NCBI GenBank assembly: GCA_900318265.1
Contig: ONKA01000018.1
Coordinates: 1 to 64,000 of the forward strand
Origin: an uncultured Bacteroidales bacterium
GTDB lineage: Bacteria > Bacteroidota > Bacteroidia > Bacteroidales > F082
Direction of reading: 5' to 3'
Length of the DNA: 64,000 nt
Shown piece after piece: positions 34,001-42,301 of this stretch. The position numbers and the translations under genes were made by a program. Under the pieces are notes generated by a model. That model was not told the DNA's origin. It saw nothing but the letters and a program-made list of their open reading frames with translations, and did not search any database. The number at the start of each line of letters is the position of its first letter. Positions within the stretch are counted from its first letter, which is position 1.

Positions 34001-35832
34001 AATACTCTATAGCTCAGCAGATTTACACTTCTTCTGAAATGGGTGACGCTTGCACAATTACGAAAGTTGCTTTCAAGGTGTCAAACTCTAGTACAGCTAC
34101 GAGAGATATTGACATTTACTTGTCACACACCACAAAGAGCAATTTCTCAAGCAGATCCGATTGGGTGTCACAAAGCACTTCCGATATTGTTTTCTCTGGT
34201 TCAGTAACCTTTGCCGCATCAGGGTGGACTACGATTACACTAGACACACCGTTTGAATATGATGGCACCAATAATCTACTTCTTACGGTTGACGACAACA
34301 CTGGATCTACCGTGTCTTCATTCCCAAAGTTCTATGTGTATTCTGCAAGTAACAGGGCATTATATAAATACAATAGCACTACTAATTATTCGCCAGCTTC
34401 CATGTCTGGGAACGGTAATCGCATGAATAGTGTCAATCAGGTTGTCTTTACCAAGTCTGTTTCAGGTAACAGCGAGTCCTTGACCGTCACCCCAAACACT
34501 TTAGCTGACTTCACCTATGCCGAAGGCTTCGGTCCATCATCAGTGAAGAGCGTGGCCGTCATCGGCACCGATCTCGAGGGCGACATCACTGTAACAGCTC
34601 CGTCTGATTATGAGATTAGTGACGAAGAGAATGGCACGTATGGCAGCACGGTGACGATTTCTGCTGGTGACAGGGGCGGCCGTGAGACGCTGACCTACGA
34701 TTTCGAGGACGGCACGTCACAAGGCTGGACTACCCTTAAAGGAACCACGGGAACCTCACCGAATAACTGGATGCATTGCACAGATTACACGCCTCGCGAC
34801 TATTCGTCCGGCTATGGTCACAGTTCCTCGAATGGCTTCATGCTGTCTGAGTCCTATATCTCCGGTTCTTCGAGCGGCAGCGGCACTGCCGTAACTCCCG
34901 ACAACTACCTTGTTTCGCCCCAAGTGACACTTGGAGGCAGTATCACTTTCTGGGCTGGTGTACAGAATGTAAGCTATTGCGCAGAGAAATTCTCCGTGAT
35001 GGTCTCGACAACTGGCAACGGCGCTGTCAGTGACTTTACAGCGGTTCAGACATGGACTTATTCTCCCAATGCATCTTCAGGCAGCGAATGGCAAGAATTT
35101 ACTGTCGACTTAAGCGCGTACAGCGGCATGGGCTACATCGCCATCCGTCACTTCGATTGCTATGACCAGTGGCTGCTGTGTGTCGACGACATCACCATAG
35201 TGGAAGGCGAAGAACCCGTCAACCCGACCACCGACCTGCTCACCGCCAACGTCTATGTCCGCATGAAGAGTGGCCTCAGCCAAGGCATCTACAACGAGAC
35301 CATGTCTGTCGCCACGGGTGACATCACCAGCAACGTCAGCCTCAACGGTGAGGTGTTTGGCACCCTGACGCAAGGCTGCAACTGGTGGACCCCCACCAAG
35401 ACGATGACGCTTGGGCAACTCGAAGTCGCCCTCGGCGGCAATGCCGTCCTCATCAACACGCAGGACGCCGGCTTCGCCCGCTATGACAACAACGCTTGGG
35501 AAGGCACGCTGACTGCGATTGTCCCCGGACAGATGTATAAGATCGAGACCACGGCTCCCGTTAGCCTCACCTTGAGTGGTGCACCCGCCACAGGTGTCAG
35601 CGTGACCATCCTGCCTGGCTACAACTGGTTCGGCTACACGGGCGCACAGGCCGCCGATATCGCCACCGCCCTCGTAGGCTTCACGCCTACCAACGGTGAC
35701 ACCATCACCGCACAGGACGGCACCACCGTCACCTACACCAACGGTAGCTGGAGCGGCGCCTTCACTCTCACGCCTGGCCACGGCTATGTCTACTACAGCA
35801 AGGCCACGCAAAGCAGCACGCTGTCATTCTAA
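31066..35832 (+). CDS. Secreted gingipain-like C25 cysteine peptidase with adhesin module and shared C-terminal tandem domain
   Basis: The 1588-residue protein has a signal peptide (ending TMAQ), a gingipain-type propeptide, and a C25 catalytic domain with H468 in NYTAHGDKQEW and C500/C501 in GNCCLTGNF. Then come an Ig-like domain, InlB-like repeats (about 730-955), and a beta domain near 960-1130. The next domain begins SLTVTPNTLADFTYAEGFG and is interrupted at about 1203 by a cleaved-adhesin (gingipain haemagglutinin type) module that runs to about 1388 and ends DDITIVEGE. The interrupted domain then resumes with YVRMKSGLSQG. The shared C-terminal domain is at 1432-1588, ending STLSF. In Porphyromonas, C25 enzymes are T9SS cargo; here the usual tail is absent. 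Confidence 0.86.
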   Translation: MKRVFLSLMLLAFGLSTMAQQIQLRSADKAECVKSDMTGLRASFSFSTIEAEDVESERGTFSWLSMPNTVIGGNEGDPQIPVINQLIAVPFGANPWIEIKNYSSTDYRLEDLGIKTLVPRQPSVRKDKRPEDVPFVMNEAAYQTRGLRSEPTATVSVDGTMRGIQLGTMTIEPVSYDPVNNTLRVFNDIEVEVHFDGADAQATEDMLLRTYSPAFDNVYAQLFNNRAITDVYTDHPDLYNTPVKMLVICYSGFQGNAALESWLQWKLQKGYYVDIYYTSETGTSATNIKNFIKTKYNASVSAGNAYTYLVVIGDTGQVPQYMTKTVDESCASDLGYAAVNFTTSSTSNYFPDMYYSRMSVENTTHLTNYINKVLTYERYEFTDGGNYLNNVILVGGWDSSWTARVAKPTINYATNYYFKSSNTTYGGFENGTISATVSTSSTQGYSGTNNGCYNGINNGVCFLNYTAHGDKQEWYQPKMTAAHVATLTNTGKYFFGVGNCCLTGNFNNTSTDYSPGSAIGTNACFAETMIRVPNAGAVAYVGCSPYSYWYEDFYWAVGAHSYSAGNYPTQSASSKGVYDIMFEDQYWNSASSLLYLGNLAVQQAVTNGNTNSGVTDGNCNNSAHYYFQFYHTFGDGSVMPYITKPEVNTVTIPSTVTPGTTSITVNALAGSYVAVTDNSSVIYGVAEANASGVATVNFTNAIPSSGTLYVVVTRQQYQPYFGTISVQGGTQYTITATASPSNGGTVSGAGQYYGNTECTLTATPNDHYDFTNWKKGNSVVSTNSTYTFTVTEDATYTANFTALQAHTITCNPAENGSINASPTTAYKYETVALTATPASGYFFSTWDVRDASNNSITVTDNQFTMPDSDVTVGATFVSGCTVTVAEVEHGTVTVSTTSGAPGTNVTLTATPEAGYSLSTWLVFKTGDVNTTVTVSGNSFTMPGYDVTVVGVFSAPQGSDVTIGSGTTDNPNVPTYAAQKYSIAQQIYTSSEMGDACTITKVAFKVSNSSTATRDIDIYLSHTTKSNFSSRSDWVSQSTSDIVFSGSVTFAASGWTTITLDTPFEYDGTNNLLLTVDDNTGSTVSSFPKFYVYSASNRALYKYNSTTNYSPASMSGNGNRMNSVNQVVFTKSVSGNSESLTVTPNTLADFTYAEGFGPSSVKSVAVIGTDLEGDITVTAPSDYEISDEENGTYGSTVTISAGDRGGRETLTYDFEDGTSQGWTTLKGTTGTSPNNWMHCTDYTPRDYSSGYGHSSSNGFMLSESYISGSSSGSGTAVTPDNYLVSPQVTLGGSITFWAGVQNVSYCAEKFSVMVSTTGNGAVSDFTAVQTWTYSPNASSGSEWQEFTVDLSAYSGMGYIAIRHFDCYDQWLLCVDDITIVEGEEPVNPTTDLLTANVYVRMKSGLSQGIYNETMSVATGDITSNVSLNGEVFGTLTQGCNWWTPTKTMTLGQLEVALGGNAVLINTQDAGFARYDNNAWEGTLTAIVPGQMYKIETTAPVSLTLSGAPATGVSVTILPGYNWFGYTGAQAADIATALVGFTPTNGDTITAQDGTTVTYTNGSWSGAFTLTPGHGYVYYSKATQSSTLSF

Positions 35833-35836
35833 ACAA

Positions 35837-35907
35837 CCATGACCTTTGACCCTGACCCTGACCAAAATACTTTGAAGTAGGTCAGGGTTAGGGTCAGCGG
35901 TCAGGGT
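35837..35907 (+). repeat. GGTCAGGGT hairpin repeat, copy 2
   Basis: CCATGACC-TT-TGACCCTGACCCTGACC (left arm) and GGTCAGGGTTAGGGTCA-GC-GGTCAGGGT (right arm) form a long imperfect stem around 16 bases. It begins four bases after the stop codon of the C25 gene. It is the cleanest of the three copies. Confidence 0.8.
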
Positions 35908-35956
35908 AAAAAAACAAATGTCAACAATAAACCAAGAACTAAAGACACATCTGATC

Positions 35957-38900
35957 ATGAAGAAAAGCATCATCCTTAGCCTCCTTCTGGCCGTCGGCCT
36001 GAGCCTCTCTGCCCAGCAAGCCGCGCCACAATGGCATAACATCCTCGGCGGTCAGCCCGAAACCTACCGCACCCAGCTCATCAGTAGTTCTGAAAACAGC
36101 ATACAGGTCAATGTGCAGGTGCCTGGTTTCTACACCGCCCCTGTCACTACGCCGAGAGGTGATGCACAAGTCATCACCCTGCCCAAGGCCGTCAGCACCG
36201 CCCTAGCCGGAGAACCCGACATGCCCATGACGGGTATCCCCGTGCTCATCGGCGACAAGGCCCGCATGAGCATCCGCGTCATCGATGCGCAATACATGGA
36301 TTTTGAAGGCATCGAGGTGGCCCCTTCAAAGGGCGACTTCCCGCGTACCATCAACCCCGAGGATGTGCCTTACACATACGGCGCATGCTACAGTGAGGAT
36401 GCGTTCTTTCCAGCCAGCAACATTGGTCTTTATGAACCTTATATCATCCGTGACTTCCGCGGCCAGAACATGGTGGTCTATCCCTTTGCCTACAACCCTG
36501 CCACCAAGACCCTCCGCGTGTACTACAACATGACGGTGGAGATGTACAAGTTGGACGACCACGGTGAGAATGTCATCGAGAGCCGTCGCAGCAACGTCGT
36601 CAAGATGGACCCCGACTTCAAGAGCGTCTACCAGCGCCACTTCATCAACTACGAAGCCGCGACGAACCGCTACACGCCCCTCGACGAGGAAGGCGACCTG
36701 CTCATCATCTGCTACGACAACTTCATCAGCTCGATGACCGACTTCGTCAACTGGAAGAAGACCCGTGGCGTGAACACCACCATCGTGGGCACCAGCACCG
36801 CAGGTAGCACCGCTTCGGCCATCAAGTCCTACATCCAGAACCAATACAACGCCAACAACAACCTGACTCATGTGTTGCTCGTTGGCGACGTGGCCCAAAT
36901 TCCGGGCAATTCATTTAGCTATGGTTCGGGTAGCAGTGGCTATAGTGGTAAAGGTGACAACGCCTATGGCCAGATTATGGGTACCGACCTTTACAACGAT
37001 GTTTTTATTGGACGTTTCTCTGCCACAACCGCGGCTGCGGTTACCACCCAAGCCACTCGTGTCATCACTTACGAACGTGACTTGACGACTTCTGCCAGTT
37101 GGCTTCAGATAGGAGAGGGCATAGCAAGAAAAGAGGGTGCTTCGGCAGACCAAGGCGAAGATGACTACCAACACATGAATAACATCCGCACAGACTTGTT
37201 GAACTACGGATATTCAACTGTATATCAACGTTATGCTAATCTAACAGGATATGATGGGTCTTCATCCACCATTTCTTCAGATATCAACAGCGGTGTGGGT
37301 ATCGTCAACTACTGCAACCATGGATTTGAAACAGGATGGGGTGCCAATGCCTCTGGCTATATTTACTATACAAATAGCCATGTTAACGCCTTAACCAATG
37401 ACAACAAACTGCCTTTCATTTGGTCAGTCGCCTGTCTTTGTGGCCAATATGACTATTCGAGTGATTGCTTTGCTGAGGCTTGGATGAAGGCAACTAACAA
37501 TAGCACGGGCAACCCTACAGGTGCAATCGGTGTCTTGATGTCCTATATCAGCCAACCATGGAATCCGCCAATGTATGGTCAAGACGAGTGTGTTGATATC
37601 CTTGTGGAAAGTTACAATAGTAACATTAAACACTCTTGGGCTGGCACCTCTATCAATGGACTTTTCTATATGCTTGACCAATATGGTAGTCAAAACCAAG
37701 GCAAGGGCACCTACCAAGCCTGGATCCTTTATGGTGACCCGAGCCTGATGCTTCGCACCAAGACCCCGCAGAACATGACGGTCACCCACAGTGGCACCGT
37801 CGCTCCTTCGGCCACATCCTACAGCGTCACAGTCAACAACGGCAGTGGGGCAGTGGCTACCATCACCGATGCCAACCACAACATCTTGGGCAAGGCTACC
37901 GTGAACGGCACCACGGCCACCATCAACATCAACGGCACCTTGACTGCTGGCACCGAGCTCACGCTTTGTGTGTTTGGATATAACAAGGTGACCTATCTCG
38001 GCACGATTGACGTCGTGGGCAATACGAATCAAGCTGTCATTACCGCTACAGCAAATCCCGCTGAAGGCGGTACTGTGAGTGGTAGTGGTGTATACGAATT
38101 GGGCGACCAATGCACCCTTACAGCCACACCCAATACAGGTTACACCTTCACCAACTGGAAGAAAGACAACACCGTGGTGAGCACCAACGCCACCTACACC
38201 TTCACGGTGACGGAGAATGCCACCTATACAGCCACCTTCACCGTCATCCCACAATACACCATCACGATTTCCCCCAATTCTGTTGAAAGCGGCACCGTCG
38301 CATTCGGTGGAAGAGGTGACAGAGATGAGCTCGTCTACGGCTTTGAGGACGGCTGGCAGGGCTGGTCGACCTTCCAAGGCAATACTACTTCGCCTAACAG
38401 TTGGATGCATAACACCTCTTATCCCACTTCCAACAATAACTTCTCTACTGGCTATGGCCATAACAACTCCGACGGATTCATGCTCTCCGAGTCCTACATC
38501 TCGGGCTCCTCGAGCGGCTCTGGCACCGCTGTCACCCCTGACAACTATCTTGTTTCTCCGCAGGTACGCTTGGGTGGAAGCATCTCTTTCTATGCTGGCG
38601 CTAGAAACACCAGCTATTGTGCAGAGAAGTTTTCCGTAATGGTATCAACGACCGACAATAACAACGCTGCCAGCTTCACAACAGTTGCGACTTGGACCTT
38701 GTCTTTGTCCCAAGCTGGATATAACACTACGCCGTATACTGCCGACCTTAGCGCCTACAGTGGCATGGGCTATGTGGCCATCCGCCATCACGACTGCTAC
38801 GACCAATGGTTCCTCTGTGTTGACGACATCACCATCGTGGAAGGCGAGTTGGAAACGGGTACCGTCACCGCAACGTTCTATGAAGGCGAAACCTGCACCG

Positions 38901-39496
38901 TGACTGCCACGCCAAACGAAGGCTACGGTTTTGTGAATTGGACCGAAAACGACGCTGCTGTGTCGACTGATGCCAGCTACAGCTTTATCGTAGCCAGCGA
39001 CCGCAATCTTGTGGCCAATTTTGCTGAGGCGACGACCGTTGAACTCTCACAAGGCTGCAACTGGTGGACCCCCACCAAGGCGATGACGCTTGGGCAACTC
39101 GAAGCGGCCCTCGGCAGCAACGCTGTCCTCATCAACTCGCAGAACGCCGGCTTCGCCCGCTACGAGAACAACGCTTGGAGCGGCACGCTGACTGGGATTG
39201 TCCCCGGACAGATGTATAAAATCGAGACCACCTCTCCCGTCAGCCTTACCATTAGTGGCGAACCCGCCACGGGCGTCAGCCTGACCATCCTGACTGGCTA
39301 CAACTGGTTTGGCTACACGGGCACGCAGGCCGCCGACATCGCCACGGCCCTCGGCAACCTCGGCGTCACGCCCGCCAACGGCGATACCATTACCGACAAG
39401 GACAGCAACACTGCCACCTACAACGGCAGCAGCTGGATTGGTAGCCTTACCACACTGCAACCTGGACATGGTTATGTCTATCTGAGGCAACAATAA
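35957..39496 (+). CDS. Second secreted gingipain-like C25 peptidase with adhesin module and shared C-terminal tandem domain
   Basis: The start at 35957 puts the signal peptide (ending SLSAQ) at the N-terminus of a 1179-residue protein. The C25 catalytic domain has H455 in NYCNHGFETGW and C493 in SVACLCGQYD, close to the gingipain VACVNG site. InlB-like repeats follow (about 695-770). The next repeat is split by a cleaved-adhesin module at about 785-965: PNSVESGTVAFGG lies before it and TVTATFYEGETCTVTATPNEGY after it. The shared C-terminal domain spans 1028-1179. Adhesin and C-terminal regions are nearly the same at DNA level as in the preceding C25 gene, whereas the catalytic domains differ strongly, pointing to recombination of modules. 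Confidence 0.86.
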   Translation: MKKSIILSLLLAVGLSLSAQQAAPQWHNILGGQPETYRTQLISSSENSIQVNVQVPGFYTAPVTTPRGDAQVITLPKAVSTALAGEPDMPMTGIPVLIGDKARMSIRVIDAQYMDFEGIEVAPSKGDFPRTINPEDVPYTYGACYSEDAFFPASNIGLYEPYIIRDFRGQNMVVYPFAYNPATKTLRVYYNMTVEMYKLDDHGENVIESRRSNVVKMDPDFKSVYQRHFINYEAATNRYTPLDEEGDLLIICYDNFISSMTDFVNWKKTRGVNTTIVGTSTAGSTASAIKSYIQNQYNANNNLTHVLLVGDVAQIPGNSFSYGSGSSGYSGKGDNAYGQIMGTDLYNDVFIGRFSATTAAAVTTQATRVITYERDLTTSASWLQIGEGIARKEGASADQGEDDYQHMNNIRTDLLNYGYSTVYQRYANLTGYDGSSSTISSDINSGVGIVNYCNHGFETGWGANASGYIYYTNSHVNALTNDNKLPFIWSVACLCGQYDYSSDCFAEAWMKATNNSTGNPTGAIGVLMSYISQPWNPPMYGQDECVDILVESYNSNIKHSWAGTSINGLFYMLDQYGSQNQGKGTYQAWILYGDPSLMLRTKTPQNMTVTHSGTVAPSATSYSVTVNNGSGAVATITDANHNILGKATVNGTTATININGTLTAGTELTLCVFGYNKVTYLGTIDVVGNTNQAVITATANPAEGGTVSGSGVYELGDQCTLTATPNTGYTFTNWKKDNTVVSTNATYTFTVTENATYTATFTVIPQYTITISPNSVESGTVAFGGRGDRDELVYGFEDGWQGWSTFQGNTTSPNSWMHNTSYPTSNNNFSTGYGHNNSDGFMLSESYISGSSSGSGTAVTPDNYLVSPQVRLGGSISFYAGARNTSYCAEKFSVMVSTTDNNNAASFTTVATWTLSLSQAGYNTTPYTADLSAYSGMGYVAIRHHDCYDQWFLCVDDITIVEGELETGTVTATFYEGETCTVTATPNEGYGFVNWTENDAAVSTDASYSFIVASDRNLVANFAEATTVELSQGCNWWTPTKAMTLGQLEAALGSNAVLINSQNAGFARYENNAWSGTLTGIVPGQMYKIETTSPVSLTISGEPATGVSLTILTGYNWFGYTGTQAADIATALGNLGVTPANGDTITDKDSNTATYNGSSWIGSLTTLQPGHGYVYLRQQ

Positions 39497-39644
39497 TGGC
39501 TAATATGAGGACGACAAGATACAAGGAGAAATCTCCTCAATTTCATCTCCATGGGTATTTTTTTTGAAAATTACATTGCAAGAAAAGAATAAATCACTAA
39601 ATTCGCAGCCTATAAATGGAATAATAATACAAAATCACAAGAAT

Positions 39645-40607
39645 ATGAAAAGAAGAATACTATGTTTAATGGCATCCCTGCTCCTCTGCGGAGCGGCGAG
39701 CGCACAGAACGGTTGGGATACCAATCCGAATTCACACAATTGGAGCAGCAATACGCCTATTGTTGCCACTGTGTCGATTGAAGGCATTGCCCAAACGGGC
39801 CTCACAAACCTGACCCTTGGTGCCTTTGCGGGCGATGAGCTGCGTGGCCGTGCCAACGTTGCCAACCACAGCGTTGTCAACAACAGCGTTGCCAACGACC
39901 AGTTCTGGATCCAAGTGTTCTACAATTACAATACCACTGAAGCCATCAGCTTCAAACTGTATGACGCTGCTACTCAGACCGAGTACAGCACCTGCGCTGT
40001 TACCAAACCCACCCAAGACGAAGGTTGGGGTACGTATGCTAATCCTATTGAGCTGAATTTCACGAATGCGCCGCAGACAGAGACGCAGACGATAGTTTTA
40101 GCTGCTGGTTGGAACTGGGTGTCCTTCAATGTCGTCGCTGACGACTTGCTGGCTCAATTGGAAGCCGGTTTGGGTGACAATGGCATTATGATTGAGGGTC
40201 GAGATGGTACGACAGAAAATCTTGGAGATGGTTTTTGGTTGGGTGATTTGGATGATTTCGGCATCGAACTTAATCAGATGTATTTTATTCAGACGACTAC
40301 CGAATGTGAGATTGCTGTGCAAGGTATGTTAGCAAATTCTACGGAATTTGAGATTACAATCAATCCTGGCTGGAATTGGATAGGATTCCCAATGAACGAG
40401 GAATTGACGATTTTAAATGTAGAAGGTTTCGAGCCCGAAGAAAATGACTTGATTGAAGGCAGCGATGGCGTTGCGGAGTATTTAGGAGATGACTTTTGGC
40501 TGGGAGAAATTGATACATTGATTCCTGGTCATGGTTATATGTATTTTTCGAACAGCAACCAAATTAAGACCCTTAGATTCCAAGTGGGGGCTAAAAACCG
40601 CCACTAA
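39645..40607 (+). CDS. Small exported protein with a divergent copy of the shared C-terminal tandem domain
   Basis: The start at 39645 gives a signal peptide (ending ASAQ) and 320 residues. Residues 20-148 form one beta domain (TLGAFAGDELRGRANV, FWIQVFYNYN, SFKLYDAAT). It resembles the N-terminal domain of the next gene in layout. Residues 150-312 are two units of the shared domain in divergent form: GWNWVSFN, then W-LGDLDDF, then GWNWIGFPM, then IPGHGYMYFSN and KTLRF. Nine further residues follow the LRF end, unlike in the other five proteins. The C-terminal half is AT-rich compared with its counterparts. Function unknown; surface location inferred. Confidence 0.75.
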   Translation: MKRRILCLMASLLLCGAASAQNGWDTNPNSHNWSSNTPIVATVSIEGIAQTGLTNLTLGAFAGDELRGRANVANHSVVNNSVANDQFWIQVFYNYNTTEAISFKLYDAATQTEYSTCAVTKPTQDEGWGTYANPIELNFTNAPQTETQTIVLAAGWNWVSFNVVADDLLAQLEAGLGDNGIMIEGRDGTTENLGDGFWLGDLDDFGIELNQMYFIQTTTECEIAVQGMLANSTEFEITINPGWNWIGFPMNEELTILNVEGFEPEENDLIEGSDGVAEYLGDDFWLGEIDTLIPGHGYMYFSNSNQIKTLRFQVGAKNRH

Positions 40608-40669
40608 TCTTAGTGGATATTTCCTGATAGAACGTAATCTATATTGCTAAATCGAAAACAATCAATAAA

Positions 40670-42301
40670 ATGAAAAAAGCATTAGTATTTCTTATCGCAT
40701 GCATGTCGAGCTTGTTTATGTATGCTGCAAATGAGCATTATACGGTCAAAAAGGATGACTGCCAGTATGCCACGAAGATAAACGGATTATTAAAGATTGA
40801 TGGTCAAGTTATTGGCACCGAAAATAACGGTGCCGATTATTTGGAGATTGTCGCTTTTGATCAATACAATAATTGCCGAATGGCCAAACGACCGTTATTT
40901 AATCCGAACGTTCAATATGGTGATGGTCAGAGGGGTGCTTATTATTACCAGTGCCAATTCTGGGGTGTTAGCGGCACTCAATACCCCACTATATTTGTAT
41001 ATGACAATGAAAGTGGTGAAATATTGCCTTTAGAGTTTCAAAACGTTACTTTGCCTGATGGAACAGTATGGGAAACCGTTTCTTGGAATGCTGGTAATTC
41101 CTATGGAAATGGCACAACTAGTCCCGCCTTTTTCAACTTCACTACCGTTCCTTCCGGATACCCCCTCGACATTACCGGCTACGGCGAAGGCACTGGTAAC
41201 TACTACCTCATCTCTTCTCCCATCGGTGAGGTTAGTCCTGGCGCTGTGACGAACATGATTCCTGATCCAAATGACGAGATAGGCTATGACCTCTTCTACT
41301 TCGACCAGACCAAGGAGAATGAGTGGATTAACTACAAAGAAGGAGAGAACTCAACTAATTCTGGGTTCAGCCTCGAACCTGGCAAGGGTTATCTCTATGC
41401 TAGAGAAGTAGGTGCAACGCTCACCTTTACTGGTACTGCATATAGCGGAGATGGAACGTTCGATCTGGTGTACTCCACGACGAACTCCGATCCCATCATG
41501 CGTGGCTGGAACCTGATGGGTAATCCGTTTGCAACCACTGCTACTGTCAATCGCGACTGCTATGTCATGGGTGAAGGCGGCAGCGAAATCATCCTTTCCG
41601 AAAACCGCTCCGTTGCAGCTATGCAGGGCGTCTTTGTTAAAGCTCTTGAAAATGAAACAGAACCGAAGGTGACCTTTGTGCAAGGCAATAGTACCGGCGG
41701 CGGTGCCAAGGTCGTCCTCAACGTCCGCAAGGATCGTGCTGCCACCATCGACCGCGCTATGGTTCGCTTCAACGACAACAGCTCGTTGCCCAAGTTCATG
41801 CTCGACAACAGCAACACCAAGATATACATCCCTCAGAACGGTAACCAATATGCCGTGGTCAGCGGTGGTAACGAGAACTCCCTGCCTGTCAACTTCAAGG
41901 CCAAGGAGAATGGTACCTACACCCTCAACATCGAAGTCGAGAATGTTGACATGGACTATCTCCACCTCATCGACCACAAGACTGGCGACGATGTCGACTT
42001 ACTGGTCAACCCGAACTACACCTTCCAGTCACGCTCTACTGATTATGCCGAGCGCTTCACCCTGGTCTATGCTAACACTACCGGCCTCGAGGAAAACTTT
42101 GCTTTCTTCAACGGCAGCAAATGGGTGATTGGCAATGAAGGGAAGGCCACCTTGCAAATCATGGATGTGGTCGGCCGCATGCTTAGCAGCGAACAGATCA
42201 ACGGCAGCACCGAAGTTAGCCTTGGTCAACCTGCGGGTGTTTATGTCATGCGTCTCATCAACGGCGACAACGTGAAGACCCAAAAGGTGGTGGTGAGATA
42301 A
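40670..42301 (+). CDS. Exported protein of unknown function with T9SS type A sorting domain
   Basis: The 543-residue protein has a signal peptide (ending MYAA). An N-terminal beta domain (about 22-150) has the same order of features as the previous protein. A region with YYLISSPIG, LEPGKGYLYAREVGATLTFTGT and MRGWNLMGNPF follows. The end (LQIMDVVGRML, VSLGQPAGVYVMRLINGDNVKTQKVVVR) is a type A T9SS sorting domain. The PGKGYLYA...LTFTGT stretch is also reminiscent of the shared tandem domain of the neighbours. No enzymatic motif was seen. A dispersed repeat begins right at the stop codon. Confidence 0.78.
   Translation: MKKALVFLIACMSSLFMYAANEHYTVKKDDCQYATKINGLLKIDGQVIGTENNGADYLEIVAFDQYNNCRMAKRPLFNPNVQYGDGQRGAYYYQCQFWGVSGTQYPTIFVYDNESGEILPLEFQNVTLPDGTVWETVSWNAGNSYGNGTTSPAFFNFTTVPSGYPLDITGYGEGTGNYYLISSPIGEVSPGAVTNMIPDPNDEIGYDLFYFDQTKENEWINYKEGENSTNSGFSLEPGKGYLYAREVGATLTFTGTAYSGDGTFDLVYSTTNSDPIMRGWNLMGNPFATTATVNRDCYVMGEGGSEIILSENRSVAAMQGVFVKALENETEPKVTFVQGNSTGGGAKVVLNVRKDRAATIDRAMVRFNDNSSLPKFMLDNSNTKIYIPQNGNQYAVVSGGNENSLPVNFKAKENGTYTLNIEVENVDMDYLHLIDHKTGDDVDLLVNPNYTFQSRSTDYAERFTLVYANTTGLEENFAFFNGSKWVIGNEGKATLQIMDVVGRMLSSEQINGSTEVSLGQPAGVYVMRLINGDNVKTQKVVVR

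Noticed and set aside
31066..39496. Direct orthologues of Porphyromonas gingipains RgpA/Kgp
   Set aside because: The C25 domain and adhesin module match, but the domain order, InlB-like repeats and C-terminal module differ. Substrate specificity (Arg or Lys) cannot be inferred.
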